From: PGYR01 sp041675005
GTDB lineage: Bacteria > Bacteroidota > Ignavibacteria > Kapaibacteriales > UBA2268
DNA: 64,000 nucleotides
Assembly: GCA_041675005.1 (NCBI GenBank)
Contig: JBAYUQ010000014.1
Span: 1-64,000, forward strand
Reading direction: 5' to 3'
Part shown: piece by piece, positions 38,104 to 46,090 of the stretch
How the letters are laid out: each line of letters opens with the position of its first letter
Position numbering within the stretch: position 1 is the stretch's first letter
Program-made: the position numbers and the translations under genes
Notes under the pieces: generated by a model
Seen by the model: the letters and a program-made list of their open reading frames with translations, nothing else
Told to the model about the DNA's origin: nothing
The model's database searches: none

Positions 38104-38109
38104 GGAGGA
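38104..38109 (+). promoter_or_regulatory. Strong Shine-Dalgarno GGAGGA of the first phage-block gene
   Basis: GGAGGA sits four bases before the ATG at 38114. Comparable AG-rich sites precede the genes at 38559 (GGAGG), 38786 (GGGGG), 39711 (AGAGGA) and 41035 (GAGGA), whereas most other genes in the window have none. Confidence 0.6.
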
Positions 38110-38113
38110 ATAG

Positions 38114-38566
38114 ATGCCTTATTCATCTAATACAGACCTACTAAAGAGGTTCACCTCATCGGAGTTAGCTAAGCTAACAGGCGATGATACAGGTACAACT
38201 ATAGATACGGACAGAACAGATGTAGCTCGCGATTTGGCAGATGCTACAATTGACGCTACTTTGCACGGCAGATATAGCGTTCCATTCGATGACCCAGACG
38301 CACTGATAATCTCACTTTCAATCGACCTAACAGTCTATCATCTCTACCGAATAGAGTATGGCGAACTGCCGCTCCCATCGGAGATAAACGGCTACTACGA
38401 GGAGTCAATACAATTGCTTGATGACATCCGCACAGGTGAGTTATACTTGGGTGGCTACACCGCCGGCATAGACGCACCACCCACAATCATCAGCACCAAA
38501 TCGAAGGGCAATCGCCTTTATTCTAGTGATGTGCTCGACTCTTATTTCGGAGGTGCAGATGTATAG
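38114..38566 (+). CDS. Mu-like phage head-completion protein (gp36/DUF1320 family)
   Basis: This 150-residue protein matches the Mu gp36 (DUF1320, gp436) pattern: MPYSSNTDLLKRF.SSELAKLT at the start, a DVARDLADATIDATLHGRYSVPF core and a short helical domain. In Mu-like phages it acts in the head or neck after the major capsid gene. It is the first gene of a tightly packed plus-strand block ending at 42550. The next gene starts eight bases before its stop. A strong ribosome-binding site precedes it. Confidence 0.82.
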   Translation: MPYSSNTDLLKRFTSSELAKLTGDDTGTTIDTDRTDVARDLADATIDATLHGRYSVPFDDPDALIISLSIDLTVYHLYRIEYGELPLPSEINGYYEESIQLLDDIRTGELYLGGYTAGIDAPPTIISTKSKGNRLYSSDVLDSYFGGADV

Positions 38567-38834
38567 AAATTGTTTGAGATATGGACTACTTGCAACAGTT
38601 CTACTTTTCGCTTGGCTTTTCCTATTACCAGGGATTGAGGAGCTACATACTTTGCTGATAATAGTGATGATTGAAGTGATAGCTGTTGGGCTTTCGGCAC
38701 TTGCGGTTTATTCATATACCAAAATCGATTTCACTCACGAATTAGAATCTAATAATCTCGGTCACATATTTATGGGGGTGCATATATGCGTTGGTTTATC
38801 AGTGCTTGGCGTCTATTTAGTGCAGTTCTCCTAA
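38559..38834 (+). CDS. Small three-helix membrane protein, candidate holin
   Basis: The open frame extends to 38526, but the ATG at 38559 follows a GGAGG site and overlaps the upstream stop by eight bases, so it is chosen (91 residues). It has three hydrophobic helices at about 5-25, 27-50 and 65-88 with short loops and no other motif. It overlaps the start of the CHAP endolysin gene. Small size, helix count and position fit a holin, but holins have no strict signature, so the role is inferred. Confidence 0.6.
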   Translation: MYRNCLRYGLLATVLLFAWLFLLPGIEELHTLLIIVMIEVIAVGLSALAVYSYTKIDFTHELESNNLGHIFMGVHICVGLSVLGVYLVQFS

Positions 38835-39373
38835 GTATTCTTCTCTGCTCCTATACTATGTACGAACTGCCCTGCAATAGCGACTTGCTAATAGTGTCAG
38901 AGAGGGTTGCTCTATCGCAAATCGGGGTTAGAGAGCTCGGAAATAACAAAGGTGAGGTCGCAAAATACCTAGCCGCAGTTGGCTTGGACGAAGGTCATCC
39001 CTACTGTGCCGCTGGGGTATATTGGTGTTTTAGCGAGGCAGCGAAAGAGTTGAAGATGAGTAATTCGGCTATCCCAATTACGCGAACTGCGGTTGCTAAC
39101 GGTGTGCTGAATGATGCTATTAGTCGTGGATTAAGAGTTGATAAACCCATTGCACGGCACGACCTATTAGTATGGAAATCAAAGTCAAGTTGGCAAGGTC
39201 ACATAGAGAGAGTCATAGAAACAAAGAGCAGAGGAATAGTCAAAACTATTGCATTCAATGTAAAGCTGAGCGATGGCGAGGGTGTTGGCATAAAGACCAG
39301 ATACCTAAGCCATCCACTCGGAAAACTAATGCTCAGAGGTGTAGTAAAATTTGAGGTAAAAGATGATAATTAG
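38786..39373 (+). CDS. CHAP/NlpC-type peptidoglycan hydrolase (phage endolysin)
   Basis: A 195-residue protein with an N-terminal hydrophobic segment (about 5-25) that could be a signal or signal-anchor, followed by a CHAP-like domain. The phrase IGVREL.NNKGEVAKYLAAVGL leads into HPYCAAGVYW with the candidate catalytic C74, and GHIERV gives H139. Similar TIGR02594/CHAP proteins are endolysins in phages of many hosts. With the holin-like gene upstream, overlapping by 49 bases, and the spanin-like gene downstream it would form a lysis cassette. A secreted endolysin would need the membrane potential to collapse or its anchor to be released. Confidence 0.75.
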   Translation: MRWFISAWRLFSAVLLSILLCSYTMYELPCNSDLLIVSERVALSQIGVRELGNNKGEVAKYLAAVGLDEGHPYCAAGVYWCFSEAAKELKMSNSAIPITRTAVANGVLNDAISRGLRVDKPIARHDLLVWKSKSSWQGHIERVIETKSRGIVKTIAFNVKLSDGEGVGIKTRYLSHPLGKLMLRGVVKFEVKDDN

Positions 39374-39701
39374 ACTAATGAATAACCACAATGCTAACAC
39401 TCCTTTCTCTAGTAAATGGGTGGACGTTGCTCCAGATATGAAAGGTCGAAACGAGAAAGTAGTTTCGCTCCAAATTAGCTGGTCGGGAATAGCCGGCCCA
39501 ATGACTGGTCACCTAATGCTAGTCGGATCGAACGACCAGAGTAACGCTGGTTACAAGAAAATGTATAGGATTAATTCACCGAATAATTTTGATGATTCTG
39601 AGCTTATAGTTATCCGACAAGTTTTCAAATTTTTCAAAATAGAATATATACCCGTGGGCATAATAGAAGGTCAGATTAGCGCCCATTTATATTACAAATA
39701 A
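39363..39701 (+). CDS. Unrecognised phage-block protein
   Basis: A 112-residue protein overlapping the endolysin stop by 11 bases. No family is recognised. Features are an N-terminal NHNANTPFSSKWVDV segment, the phrase ISWSGIAGPMTGHLMLVGSND, and a C-terminal IEYIPVGIIEGQISAHLYYK strand pair. The beta-rich, soluble pattern and the position before the fibre-like gene suggest a virion or tail accessory protein. Confidence 0.55.
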   Translation: MIIRLMNNHNANTPFSSKWVDVAPDMKGRNEKVVSLQISWSGIAGPMTGHLMLVGSNDQSNAGYKKMYRINSPNNFDDSELIVIRQVFKFFKIEYIPVGIIEGQISAHLYYK

Positions 39702-39710
39702 GAGGATAAA

Positions 39711-41021
39711 ATGCCATTTAGTTATTTTCCACCTTTGCCTGAGAATATCTGGGGCAATATAGACGGAAACATAGAGCTACAATCGGATCTTATTGATTTG
39801 ATTGATAGTAAAACAGTAGAAATCAATAATAGAAACAACCTACTTATCAACCCGAATTTCAGGATTTGGCAGAGAGTAGCGAAAGAATTTGAGATAGTGA
39901 ACAGAAGCCGACTCTCGAATGTAGCAACCTTGGAGACAAGCGTACCACATGGCTTCCAGACTGCGGATGTTGCACAAGTGACTCAGATAAGTGATAGTAG
40001 CTATGATACTACAAGTGGTGAAACGATAATAGTAGTCGATGATACTAGTTTTAGGTATTATAGCTCAGGTAGTGACGAATCTGAGACAAGCGAAGCGGAC
40101 GGTAAATGCATAATTACTAACCGCACTTCTATTGTGGCAACTGATAGCAACTTCACTGCTGATAGATGGATTGCTTTAAGCGATGCTAATACCCTCATAG
40201 CTACTCCGACAGAACCAACGGGTATGCAAATAGAATCAATTGATGATACGAAATTTGGCCTCATTCAGATAGTTCCTAATCTGTATTTGAGCCCTTCTCT
40301 TGAAGGGAAATTCTCTGCATCTATTCAGCTTTCGAGTGATAATAATGCCTCTGCAAAACTGGCAATTCTCTCTTGGAATGGGTTAAGCGACTCAACAATA
40401 AATGACGTAGTTAGCTCATGGAATAGTGATGGCACTAACCCCACACTTGCTACTAATTGGCACTATGAGGGTGTTAGTGATTCTGTAGAGTTAAGCGAAA
40501 CAGCAACAACAATCAAGTTAGAAGACATAGAAATTACTACTAATGACGTTACGAATATAGCAGTTTTCGTGTGGTTCGAGGGTGTTACCGCTGACGAGAA
40601 AATCACAACAGATGAAGCACAATTATTGGCTAATAGTACTGCCTTGGAATTCATTCCGAATACATATCAATTCGATACGGATGAGTGTTTGAAATTCTAT
40701 CAGAAAAGCTATGTGAATAGATTCGCACCCACAACTATTAGCAATAACGGTAAAGTTGTATTCCCTACCTCGTTCGGGACGGATAGTGGCGGTGCCTTTG
40801 GCACAGTAAGTATTACCCCGATGTATAAGCCGCCATTCATTAGTTTGATTGGAGCTAATAATCCACCCGAATTAGGAAAATGGCAAGTTAGTACAGGAAC
40901 TAATATTGCCGTAATCGCTGATAATATATCCGAGAATTCTTTCTCTGTCAAAAATGATGCAGGGTTCACTGTAAGTACAAATTCAATAAGCGGGCATTAT
41001 GTATGCTCTGCGGAAATCTAA
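39711..41021 (+). CDS. Phage fibre- or baseplate-associated structural protein
   Basis: This 436-residue protein has an N-terminal helix-like region followed by the phrase NLLINPNFRIWQR (residues about 44-56), which is common near the N-terminus of phage structural and tail-fibre proteins that carry carbohydrate-binding beta-sandwiches, and FTADRW near 145. The remaining sequence is Ser/Thr/Asn-rich beta structure. It is well placed after the lysis genes, but tail-tube, sheath and tape-measure genes are absent. It might help recognise a surface glycan. The start is supported by AGAGGA nine bases upstream. Confidence 0.65.
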   Translation: MPFSYFPPLPENIWGNIDGNIELQSDLIDLIDSKTVEINNRNNLLINPNFRIWQRVAKEFEIVNRSRLSNVATLETSVPHGFQTADVAQVTQISDSSYDTTSGETIIVVDDTSFRYYSSGSDESETSEADGKCIITNRTSIVATDSNFTADRWIALSDANTLIATPTEPTGMQIESIDDTKFGLIQIVPNLYLSPSLEGKFSASIQLSSDNNASAKLAILSWNGLSDSTINDVVSSWNSDGTNPTLATNWHYEGVSDSVELSETATTIKLEDIEITTNDVTNIAVFVWFEGVTADEKITTDEAQLLANSTALEFIPNTYQFDTDECLKFYQKSYVNRFAPTTISNNGKVVFPTSFGTDSGGAFGTVSITPMYKPPFISLIGANNPPELGKWQVSTGTNIAVIADNISENSFSVKNDAGFTVSTNSISGHYVCSAEI

Positions 41022-41034
41022 AATGAGGAACAAT

Positions 41035-41445
41035 ATGAAAGACATAATACTGGTGATACTAGCTTTGCTGATTGGCATGGCTATCACGAAAGTTTATTAC
41101 CCAAATCAAATAATCAATCACACGACTGACACTCTTACCATAGTGCAAGAACCAATAGTTATAGAAAAATTAAAACCAAAGCTCATATACAAATCAGACA
41201 CTATTATACAAACCCGACCATTCACCGCAGTCGTTGATACTATCTACAAATATGACACTATACAAGTGAGATACGATTACCCAGAAAATGAAATGCAAAT
41301 CGCAATTAGAATGGCAACAGATACAGTTTACAACAAAAAAGAAATCATAACCATTGAATCACAAAAAGAGCCATGGTGGGAAGACCCACTAATAGCCACA
41401 GGTGGGCTAGTACTAGGTTATTTATTATCAAATACGAGTAAATAA
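41035..41445 (+). CDS. Small membrane-anchored phage protein, candidate spanin
   Basis: The frame opens at 40999 inside the previous gene. The ATG at 41035 has GAGGA just upstream and begins a hydrophobic helix (MKDIILVILALLIGMAITK), so it is preferred (136 residues). After the helix come a periplasm-like linker with repeated DT.Y/DTI phrases and a second hydrophobic segment at the C-terminus. Inner-membrane spanins have a single N-terminal helix and a long periplasmic region; the extra C-terminal helix is unusual. Function is inferred from size, layout and context. Confidence 0.5.
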   Translation: MKDIILVILALLIGMAITKVYYPNQIINHTTDTLTIVQEPIVIEKLKPKLIYKSDTIIQTRPFTAVVDTIYKYDTIQVRYDYPENEMQIAIRMATDTVYNKKEIITIESQKEPWWEDPLIATGGLVLGYLLSNTSK

Positions 41446-41446
41446 A

Positions 41447-42550
41447 ATGACAAATATATATAACGAAATAGTAAAATTCGGGAACGGATTCGGCTCTATA
41501 ATGGATGCTATTCCTAATCCCGATACAGTGCTTAGGAAATCGGGAAGTACTTATGCTGGGTACCGCGATTTGCTCTACGATGCACACCTTTGGAGCTGCA
41601 TACAATCAAGAAAAAGTGGGACACTATCAACGCAGCATGAAGTAGTTGGTGCTAAAAGCCAATTCATATCGGAAATATTCAATAGTCTAGATATTCATCA
41701 ATTAGCAGAAGATATACTCGACTCTCTGCTTTTCGGTTTCCAGCCAATAGAAATCTATTGGAAGAACGAAGGAGATTTCACCATACCATATAAGGCAGTT
41801 TCAAAGCCACAAGAGCTATTTTACATAGATTCTGAGGGTCAACTGAGGTACAGACCAAACGGACAAGCAAAAGGCGTAAAACTACCCGAAATGAAGTTCC
41901 TCGATATTCGAAACAAACCGAGCCACTCTGCACCTTACGGAACTGCCTTATTATCGAAATGCTATTGGCCGATTAAGTTCAAAAATGGAGGGATTAGGTT
42001 CTGGGTAAACTTCATGGAACGCTACGGAATGCCACTTCTAATAGGCAAGTACTCTAGAGGAGCAAGCAAAGCCGAATCCGAAAGACTCGCCGAAGAACTA
42101 GCCGGTATGACCGAAGACAGCGTAATAGTAGCACCGAACGATATAGATATATCAATGGAAGAACCCCACCGATATAGCTCCGTTCGGTTATACAGTGAGA
42201 TGATAAAACTATCGAACAGTGAAGTCTCGAAAGCGATACTCTCGCAAACACTTACAACCGAAGTTAGTAGTGGTAGCAAAGCCGCAGCAGAAACTCACTA
42301 CAAGATAAGAAACGAGATTATCAGATCAGATATGCGATTAGTCGAATTGGCTATCAATACACTAATCGGATACATAGTAAAGCTCAACTTCGGACAAACT
42401 GACGACACACAATTCAGATACATCACCGAACAAGAAAACCTCGACACCAAGCTGGAGCGAGACTTGAAAATCCAACGCTTCGGTGGCATCACATTCAATA
42501 GTGAGTATTGGATAAAGCAATATGGCTATTCAAAAGAAAATATTGTTTAG
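41447..42550 (+). CDS. Mu-like phage portal protein (DUF935, gp29-like)
   Basis: A 367-residue protein with the DUF935/Mu gp29 pattern: DAHLWSCIQSRKSGTLSTQHEV, the FGFQPIEIYW core, RNKPSHSAPYGTALL, FMERYGMPLLIGKY and the LSQTLTTEVSSGSKAAAETH region. In Mu-like phages the portal forms the ring at the head vertex. Mu gp29 is longer (about 510 residues), so the C-terminal part is short here, although the frame ends cleanly with TAG. No terminase or capsid gene is nearby. It is the last gene of the phage block and is followed by a hairpin terminator. Confidence 0.85.
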   Translation: MTNIYNEIVKFGNGFGSIMDAIPNPDTVLRKSGSTYAGYRDLLYDAHLWSCIQSRKSGTLSTQHEVVGAKSQFISEIFNSLDIHQLAEDILDSLLFGFQPIEIYWKNEGDFTIPYKAVSKPQELFYIDSEGQLRYRPNGQAKGVKLPEMKFLDIRNKPSHSAPYGTALLSKCYWPIKFKNGGIRFWVNFMERYGMPLLIGKYSRGASKAESERLAEELAGMTEDSVIVAPNDIDISMEEPHRYSSVRLYSEMIKLSNSEVSKAILSQTLTTEVSSGSKAAAETHYKIRNEIIRSDMRLVELAINTLIGYIVKLNFGQTDDTQFRYITEQENLDTKLERDLKIQRFGGITFNSEYWIKQYGYSKENIV

Positions 42551-42565
42551 GAATTAACTTCACAA

Positions 42566-42594
42566 ATACCCTCTTACGAGAGTAAAGAGGGTAT
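42566..42594 (+). terminator. Hairpin at the end of the phage block
   Basis: Perfect 10-base arms ATACCCTCTT (42566-42575) and AAGAGGGTAT (42585-42594) enclose a 9-base loop. The following sequence has only three Ts in a row, so termination may be weak. It lies 16 bases after the portal stop. Confidence 0.6.
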
Positions 42595-42663
42595 CAATTT
42601 CCCAGTCATTCAGTAGCTACGCAGTAGCTGAAGAATCCAGGCAGAACATTACTAACTTCCTGG

Positions 42664-42963
42664 ACTCTTCGGACACTTCGTGTCCTCTGAGTGACGCCGC
42701 TAGCTTTAGAAGAATCCAGGCAAATTTCTGTCACTGCGAGAAATTTCAGCTTGCTGAAATGACGTGGCAATCTATTTTTGTAACGTTCCTGAGACAGCCC
42801 ATGCCTTCGGCTTGGCAAGCACGTCCTTTCAGTCCTCGCTGTGACATCGATAAACAGACAATCATGTTCATCTTAATCTCCGTGCAATCTATAAATCTTA
42901 TTAATCTGTGATTCAGAATAATTTTACTAGACTCTTCGGATGCTTCACATCCTCTGAGTGACG
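42664..42963. repeat. Structured intergenic repeats (two hairpin copies)
   Basis: Two copies of ACTCTTCGGA-N10-CCTCTGAGTGACG lie at 42664-42696 and 42931-42963. The inner stem is GGACAC/GTGTCC in the first and GGATG/CATCC in the second, so the changed bases pair with each other. GAATCCAGGCA also occurs twice in the same region. The whole gap 42551-43176 has no convincing gene. Confidence 0.55.
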
Positions 42964-43176
42964 AACAGCTTGAAGCCCCTTTGTAATAGAGTGTTTGGTG
43001 GAGTAGAGATTGCCACCTCCCTTCGGTCGTCGCAATGACACGGGTAATAGTAGGGTTTGGGGAATTAGAGATTTCTCATGCCTCTTCTTGGCAGGGACAT
43101 TCATTGGCAATACATCCTGTCTATCTTGATTATCATACAATCCTGTTCTGATATTTGAGACGTATGCAATAAGTCT

Positions 43177-43611
43177 CTACACGTCCTCATCCACCAGCTC
43201 GTGGATATTAAGCATTTTCACTTGTGATTTTATCTCTTGTACTTCTTCGAAGCTAAAGCTAGAGAGGCCTATTTCAAATCTTTTGCCGGTCTTAGTTTCA
43301 AGTAATATTCTGTTCGATTCGTAGTGGAGGTAGTCTATATCGGCTAGTTTTACGGTGCGGCGTCTATAGTCTGCCATTGGCCTAAATGTGATTTCATCTG
43401 AACTAAATTCGAAATGCTCAGAAGGGAAAATTAGAAATACGAATAATGCAAACCCTAAAAAGAAAGCAAAGTCAGTTGCTGTGTCCGTATAGTCGCCCTT
43501 TCCGTTTATCATCTGCATAGCTATAGTGATTAAGTAGAAACCAACTATCAGTCCCGCTACTATATAGGCGATTCTTCTGGTCTTGCTCGATTTTTTGGAG
43601 TTGACTATCAT
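43177..43611 (-). CDS. Two-helix membrane protein with PH-like soluble domain
   Basis: A 144-residue protein with hydrophobic helices at about 12-32 and 45-63, followed by a soluble region of alternating strands (FEFSSDEITFRPM; ADIDYLHYESNRILLETKTGKRFEIGL) ending in a helix. That is the layout of small bacterial PH-domain (bPH/YdbT-like) membrane proteins. Its start overlaps the end of the aminotransferase gene as ATGA, so it is translated in the same operon. Its function there is unknown. Confidence 0.6.
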   Translation of the reverse strand: MIVNSKKSSKTRRIAYIVAGLIVGFYLITIAMQMINGKGDYTDTATDFAFFLGFALFVFLIFPSEHFEFSSDEITFRPMADYRRRTVKLADIDYLHYESNRILLETKTGKRFEIGLSSFSFEEVQEIKSQVKMLNIHELVDEDV

Positions 43612-44723
43612 CTTTTCGCAAACTCTGTTACTTTTTCTATAACGAATTCTACCATATCGTCAGTCATATCCGGGTACATAGGCAATGAGAGTAGGTGGTC
43701 AGCACACCACTCTGTTACTGGGAAATCACCCATTTTGTAGCCCAATCCGGCATAAGCTTCTTGAAGATGCGTAGGTATAGGGTAGTGGAGTCCATTTTGG
43801 ATTCCATTTTCATTTAAAAATGTCATCAACTCATCACGTTTTTCTTTGGTTTCTAGCCCTAATTCGTATAAATGATAAACGTGTTTAGTGTGTTCTCTTT
43901 CTTTTGGAGGAGTGATTCCATCGACATTCGCAAAAGCTGCCGTATATCGCTCTGCAACGCTTCTTCTTAGTTCAGTCCAGTTGGATAGGTGACGAAGCTT
44001 TACATTCAATATAGCTCCTTGTATGCCATCCATACGGTAATTGTACCCCACTTCCGTGTGTACATATTTCACTGGCTGTGCATGATTGCGGAGTAGCTTG
44101 CATTTTTCAGCAAGTATATCGCTGTTTGTTGTGATAGCACCACCTTCTCCGTAAGCACCGAGGTTCTTCCCTGGGTAAAAACTAAAGCAAGCTATATCAG
44201 CTAATCCACCGATTCTCTTTCCGTTGTACTCTGCTATATGCGACTGAGCAGCATCTTCTATTACTCGAAGATTGTACTTTTCTGCAACTAGCATTATAGT
44301 ATCCATATCTGCCGGCTGCCCATAAAGATGAACAGGAATAATGGCCTTAGTTCTATCAGTTATCCGAGCTTCTATTTTCATTGGGTCTAGTGTGTATGTG
44401 TCACTAGTTACGTCACAGAAGACAGGAGTTGCACCGACATAAGATACAGCCCAAGCTGTCGCCACAAAAGTATGAGCCGGGATAATAACTTCATCGCCTT
44501 GCCCTATACCTAGGGCTAATAGTGCCAAATGCAAAGCCGATGTACCTGAATTAACAGCTACGCAATGTGCTACATCGTGTGCCGCCGCGTAGTTCTTTTC
44601 GAATTCTTCGACGAATGGACCAGAAGCATAAGCCGTTGATTCCAAAACTTTCAGTACTGCCGTATCTACTTCATCTTTGATTGAGTGATACTGTGATCTT
44701 AAATCTAAAAAAGGAACTTTCAT
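43608..44723 (-). CDS. DegT/DnrJ/EryC1/StrS-family sugar aminotransferase
   Basis: A 371-residue PLP enzyme with the family N-terminus MKVPFLDLRSQYHSIKDEVD, the NSGTSALHLAL segment, DAAQSHIAEYNGKRIG and the PLP-binding lysine K186 in SFYPGKNLG. These enzymes put an amino group on nucleotide-activated keto sugars, used for surface polysaccharides. It overlaps the upstream FemAB-like gene and the downstream PH-like gene. Together with the Gfo/Idh dehydrogenase at 47662 it resembles the Wlb-type pathway to a diamino uronic acid. The substrate cannot be fixed from sequence. Confidence 0.9.
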   Translation of the reverse strand: MKVPFLDLRSQYHSIKDEVDTAVLKVLESTAYASGPFVEEFEKNYAAAHDVAHCVAVNSGTSALHLALLALGIGQGDEVIIPAHTFVATAWAVSYVGATPVFCDVTSDTYTLDPMKIEARITDRTKAIIPVHLYGQPADMDTIMLVAEKYNLRVIEDAAQSHIAEYNGKRIGGLADIACFSFYPGKNLGAYGEGGAITTNSDILAEKCKLLRNHAQPVKYVHTEVGYNYRMDGIQGAILNVKLRHLSNWTELRRSVAERYTAAFANVDGITPPKEREHTKHVYHLYELGLETKEKRDELMTFLNENGIQNGLHYPIPTHLQEAYAGLGYKMGDFPVTEWCADHLLSLPMYPDMTDDMVEFVIEKVTEFAKR

Positions 44724-45727
44724 TATAAATCCTTACTCCAATATGTTCTAATTATTCCAGTGCCATTGAAACTCTCTTTGAAATCGAGAAGCCCCCAATT
44801 CACTATTTTGCCACCGTCTTCGGTGCTGATGCCCATATTCAAATACTCATACCCTTTGTCAGCTAAGACTTTGAGCAGCATGAATAATCCGAAAGTAGTG
44901 GGTCTTTCTACTTGATATTTGTAATTCATAGAGCCATAGAATACGTGCCAACCGATGGAATTGATATTGAATATCAAATACCCAGCAGCCATATCTCCAT
45001 CTATGAATACTCCGTATAGCCTTACTCTCTCTGGGTAAAGCTCTTTCAATTTTTTTATATCTGAGAGACTGTGAGCTGGCTTTGCTTCGTGTCTAACCAG
45101 ATTATCTAACAATATCTCATAATATTTTTCTATTTCCGAATTGTCTAACTCGCGGAACTCCAGTCCTGCTCTAATAGCTTTGCGGACGTTCTTGCGGACT
45201 TTGTTGCGACCATCATTCTCGAATAGTTTGACCATATCCTCTATTGGAATATCGCGATATTCTAACAATGGATAGCACGTAGAAAGCTCTTGGTCTTCTC
45301 GCTCATAACCTAGTTGCACTAAAGTAAAATCTAATTGGTCGAAAGGCATTTCCACGAATATCTTTGGTGCTTGGCGGAATTCCACTCTGCTGATACCATT
45401 CGCTTTTGCGTAAGCTTCGACAGCTAATTGTACTGACATAACTTCTTTTAGTTTCGCTAATGTTCCTAAAATAGCACCGCCATACGAAGTGCCCGGATGT
45501 GATTTCAAAACCTTTTTGTCGCCTCTCTGCAACACAGCCGCAGGGAAAACAGCGATTAGCTCATCTTTCTTGTATATCATTAGTGAGCAATCTTCGAACT
45601 TACCTTCATCATGATAAGATAGGAATTTCTGCTCATGGAAGAGCGTTCCATTCACACTCATCCGAACGAAATCTTGCCATTCGTCATAGTGGTCAGAGCT
45701 ATATTTTTCTACGGAGTAGTTGGACAT
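44723..45727 (-). CDS. FemAB/GNAT-fold acyltransferase
   Basis: A 334-residue soluble protein with the FemAB-type pattern: MSNYSVEKYSSDHYDEWQDFVRMSVNGTLFHE, the RKNVRKAIRAGLEFREL segment found in FemX/FemAB and peptidoglycan-bridge acyltransferases, and C-terminal acyl-transferase strands with HVFYGSMN and LNMGISTEDGGK. The GNAT_6 fold moves an acyl or aminoacyl group to an amine. In a cluster with an aminotransferase and a dehydrogenase it most likely acylates an amino sugar or a peptidoglycan amine. The ATG overlaps the next start by one base (44723). Confidence 0.78.
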   Translation of the reverse strand: MSNYSVEKYSSDHYDEWQDFVRMSVNGTLFHEQKFLSYHDEGKFEDCSLMIYKKDELIAVFPAAVLQRGDKKVLKSHPGTSYGGAILGTLAKLKEVMSVQLAVEAYAKANGISRVEFRQAPKIFVEMPFDQLDFTLVQLGYEREDQELSTCYPLLEYRDIPIEDMVKLFENDGRNKVRKNVRKAIRAGLEFRELDNSEIEKYYEILLDNLVRHEAKPAHSLSDIKKLKELYPERVRLYGVFIDGDMAAGYLIFNINSIGWHVFYGSMNYKYQVERPTTFGLFMLLKVLADKGYEYLNMGISTEDGGKIVNWGLLDFKESFNGTGIIRTYWSKDL

Positions 45728-45975
45728 TATTGCTCGACTAATTTTCTGTTGTTGATATACATAGACTTACAGTGAATGAGTTACAAATGCTGTAATTTCT
45801 TCATTTTTTTTAATTGATAGGATTATTAACGATTGCAAATTAACTAAGATTCAATATATGAAAACTGTATAAAATAAATCAATGATAGAGGTTTAATATG
45901 TGGCACATTAACACAAAACGTAGAATAAACAACATGTTTCGGGCTTAATGGTAGGTAAAGGGAAATATATGAAAT

Positions 45976-46086
45976 GTAGGCGACTTCGTCGTACAAACTG
46001 TCAAATTGCACAAAGATTGAAGCGAGCCACAAGCCTTGATTTTATTAATATTTCGCCTATTTTTTATATACATTGTTACTCACAGG
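45976..46086. repeat. Cassette-type site 1 (hairpin and TGTTA box) after the RraB-fusion gene
   Basis: This 111-base segment lies just beyond the 3' end of the minus-strand gene at 46091. It contains the hairpin CGAC-TTC-GTCG (45981-45991), the phrase TTGCAC, AGCGAGCC and the box ATTGTTACTCACAGG (46072-46086). A similar arrangement follows the next gene (47113-47172). The rest of the 363-base gap 45728-46090 is noncoding. Confidence 0.35.
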
Positions 46087-46090
46087 TTTT

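Noticed and set aside
42606..43140. Two short minus-strand open frames in the gap after the phage block
   Set aside because: They are composed of hairpin repeat sequence, are Arg/Ser-rich and have no start context.
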